64,000 nucleotides of DNA from Mesorhizobium loti. Lineage in GTDB: Bacteria > Pseudomonadota > Alphaproteobacteria > Rhizobiales > Rhizobiaceae. The notes below the pieces were generated by a model that made no database searches, was not told the DNA's origin, and was given only the letters and a program-made list of their open reading frames with translations. The translations under genes and the position numbers were made by a program. Shown here piece by piece: positions 54,840 through 64,000 of this stretch. The stretch spans positions 59,482 through 123,481 of the forward strand of contig NZ_LPWA01000099.1 in NCBI RefSeq assembly GCF_001510895.1, written 5' to 3'. The number at the start of each line of letters is the position of its first letter. Position 1 is the first letter of the stretch.

Positions 54840-55157
54840 ACCTACCTCATCTATATCGCAGCCGCTCTCGCCGAGATCGCTGGCTGCTTTTCGTTCTGGG
54901 CCTGGTGGCGGCTGGCGAAGTCGCCGCTCTGGCTAGTGCCCGGTCTGGTGTCGCTGGCGCTGTTCGGGTTCCTTTTGGCGCTGGTCGAGACGAACGCCGC
55001 CGGCCGCGCCTACGCGGCCTATGGCGGCATCTACATCGCCGCCTCGCTCGCCTGGCTGTGGCTGGTGGAAGGCGTGCGGCCCGACCGCTGGGACCTCGGC
55101 GGCGCCGCGCTCTGCATCGTCGGCGCCTCGGTCATCCTGCTGGCGCCAAGAGCATGA
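54837..55157 (+). CDS. UPF0060 (YnfA) family membrane protein
   Basis: The 106-residue protein has four transmembrane helices and the YnfA pattern [18 protein letters not shown], then [49 protein letters not shown]. This group is related to small multidrug resistance transporters; in E. coli it is reported to efflux toxic compounds. Its first codon is inside the cfa terminator stem, and its last codons and stop come from the palindromic repeat at 55150-55264. Confidence 0.9.
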   Translation: MTYLIYIAAALAEIAGCFSFWAWWRLAKSPLWLVPGLVSLALFGFLLALVETNAAGRAYAAYGGIYIAASLAWLWLVEGVRPDRWDLGGAALCIVGASVILLAPRA

Positions 55158-55264
55158 TGCCGAAAAGTGTGAAGCGGTTTTTCGGATGACATCATGCTCT
55201 ATCTATTTGATTTAGAACCGGATTCAGATTTAAGGTCGATTCGACCTGAAATCATCCGGTTCTA
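55150..55264. repeat. Palindromic intergenic repeat, two hairpins, overlapping the ynfA stop
   Basis: The first hairpin runs from AGAGCATGATG to CATCATGCTCT (55150-55200); the second from TAGAACCGGAT to ATCCGGTTCTA (about 55213-55264). This is one of the most common rhizobial repeat forms. The TGA of ynfA (55155-55157) lies in the left arm. Confidence 0.85.
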
Positions 55265-55276
55265 AGGGAGCCTGAA

Positions 55277-56254
55277 GTGGAACTCCCCGCCCCGCTCCGC
55301 CAAGGCGTCGACGGCCTGCTCGAAAAGATGCCGCTGCCGACACTGAAACAGGCCGCCAAAACGCTTTCCGAACGCTACCGCGCCGAGCTGCGCGACGGCC
55401 GCCTGCACATGGGCGAAGACATGGCGGTGAGGGCCTACCTGGCGACCAGGCTGCCCGCCACCTATGCCGCCGTGCGCACCAGCCTGGGTGCATTGGCCGA
55501 AGCGCGCCCCGACTTCCAACCGACAAGCCTGCTCGATATCGGCGCGGGGCCTGGCACTATGCTTTGGGCCACGGCTGACGCCTGGCCGAATCTCGAACAG
55601 GCTGTTCTGGTCGAGGCGAGTGCCGCGGCGCGAAAGATCGGGCAGTCGCTGGCCGCCGGCGCGATCGCCGCCCGCACCGACTGGCTTGCAGGCGACGCCA
55701 CCATCGACTTGGATGGTCTCGAGCCCGCCGACCTCGTCAGCGCCGCCTATGTGCTCGACGAGATCGTGCCGGCCTCGCTGCAGAAACTCGTCGACCGACT
55801 CTGGCGGTTGACGACCGACACGCTGCTCATCGTCGAGCCCGGCACGCCGGCCGGCTGGCAGCGCACCCTTGCCGTGCGATCGCAGCTTGTCGAAGCCGGG
55901 GCGCATGTCCTGGCGCCTTGCCCGCATGAGGCGCCCTGCCCGCTCGTTGCGCCCGACTGGTGCCATTTCGCGCGCCGCGTCGCCCGCTCGCGCCTGCACC
56001 GGCTGGCCAAGGACGCCGACGTGCCGTGGGAGGACGAAAAATTCATCTACCTCGCCGCTTCGCGGCAGCCGGTCCCGGCGCATCCTTCGCGGATCGTCGC
56101 GCCGCCGAAGGCAGGCTCTGGCAAGGTGGTGCTCAAGCTCTGCCAGCCGGACGGCCATGCAGCCGAGCGCCTGTTCAGCAAGCGCGATGGCGAATTGTTC
56201 AAGGCGGCGCGACGGGCGGGCTGGGGCGATACGCTCGCCGAAAGCGACACCTGA
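55277..56254 (+). CDS. Rsm22-family small ribosomal subunit methyltransferase-like protein
   Basis: The 325-residue protein has the SAM-binding motif LLDIGAGPGTMLWATADAW, DLVSAAYVLDEI, and the Rsm22 cysteine set (LAPCPHEAPCPL and DWCHF) that binds an Fe-S cluster in the mitochondrial relatives. Rsm22 proteins are linked to small ribosomal subunit assembly. The start is a GTG with a GGGAG about ten bases upstream. It stands between a repeat and dnaB. Confidence 0.86.
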   Translation: MELPAPLRQGVDGLLEKMPLPTLKQAAKTLSERYRAELRDGRLHMGEDMAVRAYLATRLPATYAAVRTSLGALAEARPDFQPTSLLDIGAGPGTMLWATADAWPNLEQAVLVEASAAARKIGQSLAAGAIAARTDWLAGDATIDLDGLEPADLVSAAYVLDEIVPASLQKLVDRLWRLTTDTLLIVEPGTPAGWQRTLAVRSQLVEAGAHVLAPCPHEAPCPLVAPDWCHFARRVARSRLHRLAKDADVPWEDEKFIYLAASRQPVPAHPSRIVAPPKAGSGKVVLKLCQPDGHAAERLFSKRDGELFKAARRAGWGDTLAESDT

Positions 56255-56464
56255 CCGGCGATATTGTTCTTGCTTCGTTCCAAAGAATCACGGCCTTATC
56301 GAGTCAACTGGAATCAGGGCCCGGGGACACTCTTCTGTGGACGATTTGTGGTCCCTGTGAACAACGGGCGGTCAAGGTAGGTTAGACACCTACTGTTGCA
56401 GATAAGTCAGCACTGACTTTCCCCACTCTGTTATCGAAAGGCCGGGATCGAAATCGGGGACAGC

Positions 56465-57954
<1,490 letters not shown>

Positions 57955-58003
57955 GCGCTTGGTCGCGACCGCAACCACAATGGCGGGTTATGGCGCTCTA
58001 CGG

Positions 58004-58159
58004 CGCCCCCTCTGTCCTGCCGGACATCTCCCCCACTGGGGAGATTAGCTGCCGCCCTCGCCGGCACTCTTTCCTGCAACGTTGAAAATTGGCGAAACCG
58101 GTCGTGCCGTCCGATCTCCCCCCAAGTGGGGGAGATGTCCGGCAGGACAGAGGGGGGCG
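58004..58159. repeat. Composite inverted repeat upstream of radA
   Basis: The left arm (58004-58045) and right arm (about 58114-58159) are near-complete inverse copies built of CCTCTGTCCTGCCGGACATCTCCCC and its complement, each with a short hairpin of its own, and a unique core of about 70 bases between. The outline is that of a small non-autonomous palindromic element. A related sequence starts at 63883. The right end is 43 bases before the radA start. Confidence 0.82.
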
Positions 58160-58201
58160 CGAAGGAACGCGACGTCCGCCCGGAGCCAGAAAGGTAGCAG
58201 C

Positions 58202-59620
<1,419 letters not shown>

Positions 59621-59647
59621 TGCGGCTCATGATGTGGGGCGAAAGAC

Positions 59648-60328
59648 ATGCCGATTACGCTGCTTGACGGAATTCTCGTCGGCTTCACCCTGGTCTCGGC
59701 GATGCTTGCCATGGTGCGCGGCTTTTCCCGCGAGGTGCTGTCGGTGGTTTCCTGGGCTGCGGCAGCGGCGGCGGCCTTCTTCTTCTACAAGCCGGTCCTG
59801 CCCTATGTTCAGCCCTATGTCGAAAACGACAAGATCGCCATGGCGGCGGCCGCCGGCATCGTCTTCGTCATCGCGCTGATCGTCGTTTCGGTGATCACCA
59901 TGAAGATCGCCGACTGGATCATCGATTCGCGCATCGGCGCGCTCGACCGGACGCTCGGCTTCCTCTACGGCGCGGCGCGCGGCATCCTGGTCGTCGCGGT
60001 GGCGCTTCTGTTCTTCAACTGGCTGGCCGGCGCCAAGGCACCCGCCTGGGTCGCCAACGCCAAGTCGCGGCCACTGCTCGAGACCATCGGCGCAAAGCTC
60101 GAAAGCGTGCTGCCGGAGAACACGGAAGAGCTGGTCAACAAATATACGCATAAGGGCACGGCCACGACCGAGGCGCCGGCGACCACCGACCAGCCCGCGG
60201 CCGAACCGCCGGCCGGTGGCGAGGACAACGCACCGGCGCCCGACGACAGCGAAGGCGAGGCTCCGGCCGACAACGAGCCGGCCCCGGCCACGCCGGCCCC
60301 CGCTCCTGCTCCAGCGCCGGCAAACTGA
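59648..60328 (+). CDS. CvpA family membrane protein
   Basis: The 226-residue protein has four hydrophobic segments in the first 130 residues (LLDGILVGFTLVSAMLAMVRGFSREVLSVVSW, then MAAAAGIVFVIALIVVSVI, then DRTLGFLYGAARGILVVAVALLFFNWL), the CvpA/colicin V production outline. A Pro/Ala/Glu-rich tail follows. In proteobacteria cvpA commonly precedes purF, as here. Its exact role is unresolved (envelope integrity is implicated in enterobacteria). Confidence 0.88.
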   Translation: MPITLLDGILVGFTLVSAMLAMVRGFSREVLSVVSWAAAAAAAFFFYKPVLPYVQPYVENDKIAMAAAAGIVFVIALIVVSVITMKIADWIIDSRIGALDRTLGFLYGAARGILVVAVALLFFNWLAGAKAPAWVANAKSRPLLETIGAKLESVLPENTEELVNKYTHKGTATTEAPATTDQPAAEPPAGGEDNAPAPDDSEGEAPADNEPAPATPAPAPAPAPAN

Positions 60329-60339
60329 CTTCGGGCCGG

Positions 60340-60444
60340 TAGAGCGGTTTCCGCGTTTCCAGGAAACGTAGAACCGCTCTATCTGTTTTTTTGACGCAAT
60401 TCCGGACGGAAAACCGCTTCACACTTTCCCTGGAATTGCTTTAG
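60340..60444. repeat. Palindromic intergenic repeat, two hairpins, between cvpA and purF
   Basis: TAGAGCGGTT to AACCGCTCTA (60340-60382) and GCAATTCC to GGAATTGC (60396-60439) ending near TTTAG. The layout and sequence match 8581-8685. The two hairpins lie between cvpA and purF on the same strand and may lower read-through. Confidence 0.85.
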
Positions 60445-60541
60445 CCGCCGGTCCGAGGCATTTTGTGAATGCCGAACGGCGTGCGTTGCTTTCGACGAGC
60501 GATCGCCTTATATGGCGATTTTAGCGGAGCTTGAGCCCCAC

Positions 60542-62023
60542 ATGGCAGTTTCGAAGGCAGACGCAGACGACGTGCTTTCCGCCGAGGCCGACGACCATTT
60601 CCACGACGAATGCGGCGTGTTCGGCATTTTTGGCCGGCAGGATGCGGCGGCCATCGTCACACTCGGGCTCCACGCCCTGCAGCATCGCGGCCAGGAAGCC
60701 GCCGGCATCGTTTCCTATGACGGCACGCAGTTCCACGTCGAGCGCCATGTCGGCCTGATCGGCGATACTTTCACCAAACAGCGTGTTATCGACAGTCTGC
60801 AGGGCAACCGCGCCATCGGCCATACGCGTTACGCCACCACCGGCGGCGCCGGCCTGCGCAACATCCAGCCCTTCTTTGCAGAGCTCGCCGAAGGCGGCCT
60901 TGCGGTCGCCCATAACGGCAATCTCACCAATGCGCTCACCGTGCAGCGCGCACTTCAGAAGCAGGGTTCGATCTTTTCCTCGACCTCGGATACCGAGACG
61001 CTGCTGCACCTGGTCGCGACCAGTAAGGAGCGCGATTTGAATTCGCGCTTCATCGACGCGGTGCGCCAGGTCGAAGGTGCCTTCTCGCTGGTGGCGATGA
61101 CGGCCAAGAAGATGATCGGCTGCCGCGACCCGCTCGGCATCCGGCCGCTGGTGCTGGGCGATCTAGACGGCGCCTGGATCCTCGCCTCCGAGACCTGCGC
61201 GCTCGACATCATCGGAGCCCGTTTCGTGCGCGACATCAAGCCCGGCGAGATGGTGGTCGTCACTTCCAAGGGCATCGAAAGCCTGTTCCCGTTCGAGCCG
61301 CAGAAGACCCGCTTCTGCATCTTCGAATATGTCTATTTCGCGCGGCCGGATTCCTCGGTCGAGGGCCGCAACGTCTACGAGGTGCGCAAGCGCATCGGCG
61401 CGGAACTGGCGCAGGAAAACCCGGTCGAGGCCGACATCGTCGTGCCGGTGCCGGATTCCGGCACGCCGGCCGCGATCGGCTTTTCCCAGGCCGCGGGCAT
61501 TCCCTTCGAGCTCGGCATCATCCGCAACCACTATGTCGGCCGCACCTTCATCCAGCCGGGCGATTCCATCCGCCATATGGGCGTCAAGCTCAAGCACAAC
61601 GCCAACCGCCGCATGATCGAGGGCAAGCGCGTGGTGCTGGTCGACGATTCCATCGTGCGCGGCACCACCAGCCAGAAGATCGTGCAGATGGTGCGCGACG
61701 CCGGCGCGAAGGAAGTGCATATGCGCATCGCCTCGCCGCCGACCAGCGCGTCGTGCTTCTACGGCGTCGACACGCCTGAGAAGTCGAAGCTTCTGGCATC
61801 ACGCATGTCGGTCGAGGAGATGGCCGAGTTCATCCGCGTCGATTCGCTCGGCTTCCTGTCGATCGACGGGCTCTACCGTGCCGTCGGCGAAGCGCGCCGC
61901 GACAGCGACCAGCCGCAGTTCTGCGACGCCTGCTTCACCGGACAGTACCCCACCCGCCTGCTCGACTTCGAAGGCCACGACAATGTGCGCACGCTGTCGC
62001 TGCTGGCGTCGAGCGGGTCGTAG
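60542..62023 (+). CDS. purF: Amidophosphoribosyltransferase
   Basis: The 493-residue product has a short propeptide (23 residues) before the N-terminal nucleophile C24 in DECGVFGIF, the glutaminase part (HALQHRGQEAAGIVSYDG, then GHTRYATTGGAGLRNIQPF), and the phosphoribosyltransferase part (VVLVDDSIVRGTTSQKIV). It carries out the first committed step of purine synthesis. The ATG at 60542 is preferred; an ATG 30 bases earlier is in frame. SDR gene follows after 25 bases. Confidence 0.94.
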   Translation: MAVSKADADDVLSAEADDHFHDECGVFGIFGRQDAAAIVTLGLHALQHRGQEAAGIVSYDGTQFHVERHVGLIGDTFTKQRVIDSLQGNRAIGHTRYATTGGAGLRNIQPFFAELAEGGLAVAHNGNLTNALTVQRALQKQGSIFSSTSDTETLLHLVATSKERDLNSRFIDAVRQVEGAFSLVAMTAKKMIGCRDPLGIRPLVLGDLDGAWILASETCALDIIGARFVRDIKPGEMVVVTSKGIESLFPFEPQKTRFCIFEYVYFARPDSSVEGRNVYEVRKRIGAELAQENPVEADIVVPVPDSGTPAAIGFSQAAGIPFELGIIRNHYVGRTFIQPGDSIRHMGVKLKHNANRRMIEGKRVVLVDDSIVRGTTSQKIVQMVRDAGAKEVHMRIASPPTSASCFYGVDTPEKSKLLASRMSVEEMAEFIRVDSLGFLSIDGLYRAVGEARRDSDQPQFCDACFTGQYPTRLLDFEGHDNVRTLSLLASSGS

Positions 62024-62048
62024 GCCACTACTTTACGGAATTTCCCGC

Positions 62049-62792
62049 ATGACCCTCGACCTTACCGGCCGCGTGGCGGTCGTCACCGGCGCATCGCGCG
62101 GCATCGGCTATTTCATCGCCAAGGAACTGGCCGCCGCCGGCGCGCATGTGATTGCCGTTGCCCGCACTGTAGGCGGGCTGGAAGAGCTCGACGATCAGAT
62201 CAAGGCCGATGGCCGTGGACAGGCGACACTGGTGCCGCTCGACCTTACCGATATGGCCGGCATCGACCGGTTGGGCGGCGCCATCCATGAGCGGTGGGGC
62301 AAGCTCGACATATTGGTGGCCAATGCCGCCATCCTCGGCGTGATCTCGCCGATCGGCCATGTCGAGGCCAAGACGTTCGAGAAGGTGATGGCGATCAACG
62401 TCACCGCGACCTGGCGCCTGATCCGTTCTGTCGATCCGCTGCTTCGCCTCTCCGACGCCGGTCGCGCCATCATCATGTCCGCCTCCTCCGCCCATTCGGC
62501 GCGCGCTTTCTGGGCGCCCTACGCGGCCTCCAAGGCGGCTGTCGAGACGATGATGCGCTCCTGGGCGAAGGAAACCGAGAGCCTGCCGCTCAGGATCAAC
62601 GCCGTCGATCCGGGCGCGGTCCGCACCGCTATGCGCGCGCAGGCCATGCCCGGCGAGGATCCGGAAACGCTGCCGCATCCCTCCGAGATCGCCAAGCGCA
62701 TAGTGCCTCTGGCAAGCCCGGATTTGAAGGAAACCGGTCTGATCTTCCAGGCCAAGCACAATCGCTTCGTCGCCTACCGCCAGCCGGAATAA
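62049..62792 (+). CDS. SDR-family oxidoreductase
   Basis: The 247-residue protein is a classical short-chain dehydrogenase: VAVVTGASRGIGYFIAKEL, LVANAAILG, SASSAHSARAFWAPYAASKAA (Ser, and YxxxK), and INAVDPGAVRT. The substrate is unknown. The ATG at 62049 is 25 bases after purF on the same strand, so it may be transcribed with it, as seen in related genomes. Confidence 0.88.
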   Translation: MTLDLTGRVAVVTGASRGIGYFIAKELAAAGAHVIAVARTVGGLEELDDQIKADGRGQATLVPLDLTDMAGIDRLGGAIHERWGKLDILVANAAILGVISPIGHVEAKTFEKVMAINVTATWRLIRSVDPLLRLSDAGRAIIMSASSAHSARAFWAPYAASKAAVETMMRSWAKETESLPLRINAVDPGAVRTAMRAQAMPGEDPETLPHPSEIAKRIVPLASPDLKETGLIFQAKHNRFVAYRQPE

Positions 62793-62829
62793 CTCGAACA
62801 AAACTTGTGTCCCCAGTGGATTAGACAGT

Positions 62830-62873
62830 CCTCCGGCAACGTTCTTCGAATGTAAAACATTCGAAACCGGAGG
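62830..62873 (+). promoter_or_regulatory. 5' UTR hairpin that sequesters the ribosome-binding site
   Basis: CCTCCGG (62830-62836) is complementary to CCGGAGG (62867-62873), which contains the ribosome-binding site six bases before the ATG at 62880. Inside lies a 9-bp perfect stem (62845-62853 with 62857-62865, loop AAA). Folding would hide the ribosome-binding site, so translation may be temperature- or factor-controlled. The inner stem could alternatively be an operator on DNA. Confidence 0.6.
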
Positions 62874-62879
62874 ACCGAC

Positions 62880-63518
62880 ATGCGCAGATCAGTTCTTGTT
62901 GCCGCCGCCATTACCGCGGCGCTCGCCGCGACCGCAGGCGCGGCGCTGTCGCAAGACGCCAAGATGAGCTTCTTCGTCACCAGCGTCGGCTCCGGCAAGG
63001 GCGCCGGTCTCGGCGGCCTGAAGGGAGCTGACGCGCATTGCGCCTCGCTGGCGGAAGCGGCCGGCGTCACCGGCAAGACCTGGCACGCCTATCTGTCCTC
63101 CAGCACCGAGGATGCGCGCGACCGCATCGGCAAGGGTCCCTGGTTCAACGCCAAGGGCGAGAAGATCGCCGACGATGTCGCCTCGCTGCACGGCGACGCC
63201 AACGGCATCACCAAGCAAACGGCGCTGACCGAGAAAGGCGAAGTGGTCAACGGCCGTGGCGACAAACCCAACCGGCACGACATGCTGACCGGCTCGAAGC
63301 CCGACGGCACGAAGATCGCCGACCAGACCTGCGGCGACTGGACGATGAGCGGCGCCGAAGGGGTGGCGATGATGGGCCATCACGACCGCACCGGGCTGGA
63401 CGATTCGGCGGCGGCGAAGTCGTGGAATTCTTCCCATGCCTCACGCGGCGGCTGCAGCCAGGAGGCACTGAAGGGGACAGGCGGCGACGGCCTGTTCTAC
63501 TGCTTCGCCGTCGAGTGA
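62880..63518 (+). CDS. Exported lectin-like protein
   Basis: The 212-residue product has a signal peptide (to about GAALSQDA) and then a domain reading FFVTSVGSGKGAGLGGLKGADAHCASLAEAAG, then WHAYLSSSTEDARDRIGKGPWFNAKG, then CGDWTMSG, then SWNSSHASRGGCSQEALKGTGGDGLFYCFA. This resembles secreted C-type-lectin/endostatin-like folds often annotated as 'lectin' in rhizobia. Four cysteines would make two disulfides. It should be periplasmic or secreted. No operon partner is seen. Its ribosome-binding site lies in a hairpin. Confidence 0.72.
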   Translation: MRRSVLVAAAITAALAATAGAALSQDAKMSFFVTSVGSGKGAGLGGLKGADAHCASLAEAAGVTGKTWHAYLSSSTEDARDRIGKGPWFNAKGEKIADDVASLHGDANGITKQTALTEKGEVVNGRGDKPNRHDMLTGSKPDGTKIADQTCGDWTMSGAEGVAMMGHHDRTGLDDSAAAKSWNSSHASRGGCSQEALKGTGGDGLFYCFAVE

Positions 63519-63650
63519 ACACGGGCAGGAATAGCCCTGTTCACAGGTCTGTGAACGGTGCGGTGGAAGCGTGTTCCGCTGCCCTGCTTTCGCCATCTGT
63601 AGGGAGTTGCTAGGATCGGTCCGACTCCGACACAGCAAAGAGGAATTTCC

Positions 63651-63874
63651 ATGGCTGCCACTCCCAGCGTCGCGTGGTCTGGTATCTGGTGATCGCAGGC
63701 CCGCAAGGCGGCATGGTGGTGCTGCCCAGCACCTTCGACACCCGCGAACAGTGCACCAACGCCATCACCGAATACCAGAAGCAGCCGACACCGCAGGGTT
63801 GGGCCGTGCAATGCGTGCCGAGCGCCTCGCCGTTTACGGACGAAGGGGATGCCGAAGAGCCCTCTGCGCAGTAG
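63651..63874 (+). CDS. Small conserved-looking protein, probable frameshift
   Basis: The ATG at 63651 has a GAGGAA ribosome-binding site, but its frame stops after 13 codons. The coding frame downstream reads VWYLVIAGPQGGMVVLPSTFDTREQCTNAITEYQKQPTPQGWAVQCVPSA. One missing base near 63674 joins them into a 74-residue protein (MAATPSVAVVWYLVIAGPQGG as the start, if a G is restored). Two cysteines are present. No function is recognised. Confidence 0.5.
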
Positions 63875-63882
63875 CGGGGCGT

Positions 63883-63929
63883 GATCTCCCCCCTTGAGGG
63901 GGAGATGTCGCCAAAGGCGACAGAGGGGG
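63883..63929. repeat. Fragment of the radA-upstream type repeat
   Basis: GATCTCCCCC and GGGGGAGATGTC form a hairpin followed by GACAGAGGGGG, matching the right arm of the element at 58004-58159 in outline, with GCCAAAGGC in place of CGGCA. The element probably continues toward the end of the window. The last 70 bases contain no identifiable gene. Confidence 0.65.
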
Positions 63930-64000
63930 TGCTAGCGCATGAAGCGCCAGCGCTTTTTTCGACAAAAGAGCGCGTCGGCGCTTCACGCGCGGCGCCCCCC

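Overview
The window looks like a chromosomal segment of a GC-rich alphaproteobacterium of the order Rhizobiales, most likely Mesorhizobium or a close relative. This rests on the conserved gene orders (lptF-lptG-lptD-surA-like-pdxA-rsmA; fabD-fabG-acpP-fabF-mltG-yicC-gmk; rpsF-rpsR-rplI; dnaB-radA-cvpA-purF), on two DUF995 proteins (a rhizobial family), and on the palindromic intergenic repeats. The assignment is by recognition, not by a search. No rRNA, tRNA, CRISPR array, transposase or phage gene was found.

Layout. 1-5.2 kb: small metabolic and regulatory genes (DoxX, VOC, AraC, RlmJ, and a TetR gene divergent from an exported carboxymuconolactone-decarboxylase-like protein). 5.4-19.2 kb: a surface-glycan locus with nucleotide-sugar enzymes (UDP-xylose synthase, GalE, UDP-glucuronate 4-epimerase), three glycosyltransferases, a flippase-like membrane protein, a GH26 hydrolase, two DUF995 exported proteins and two small exported proteins that share a Cys-framed C-terminal motif. 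19.2-22.5 kb: an AraC regulator, an M20 amidohydrolase and a stand-alone ATP-grasp enzyme. 22.5-23.2 kb: a HigBA/RelE-type toxin-antitoxin pair with a compact self-regulating promoter. 23.2-29.4 kb: a tightly coupled six-gene operon (KASIII, NAD-dependent epimerase/reductase, metallo-beta-lactamase-fold enzyme, CapK/F390-synthetase-like adenylating enzyme, GNAT-like acyltransferase, Rieske oxygenase). It looks like an uncharacterised pathway for an acyl-derived metabolite or lipid. 29.5-31.3 kb: alpha/beta hydrolase and a divergent LysR regulator. 31.3-64 kb: mostly housekeeping genes (HolC-PepA, LPS transport, outer-membrane biogenesis, fatty-acid synthesis, ribosomal proteins, cyclopropane fatty acid synthase, DNA replication and repair, purine synthesis), with two more toxin/antitoxin-type loci set among them.

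Data quality. Eleven genes are broken by apparent single-base deletions at fourteen sites. They include genes normally essential (dnaB, fabF, lptD). In every case adding one base restores a full-length product. The best-constrained cases all read as loss of one G from a GCGG context. These are therefore listed as CDS with a frameshift note: sequence error is more likely than real gene decay, and start and stop coordinates span the full reconstructed gene.

How the parts fit. The glycan locus makes and polymerises UDP-sugars for an exported polysaccharide, with a periplasmic or secreted hydrolase and small exported accessory proteins. The 23-29 kb operon could condense, reduce, activate, N-acylate and oxidise an acyl chain. 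The rest of the window is core envelope and replication machinery.
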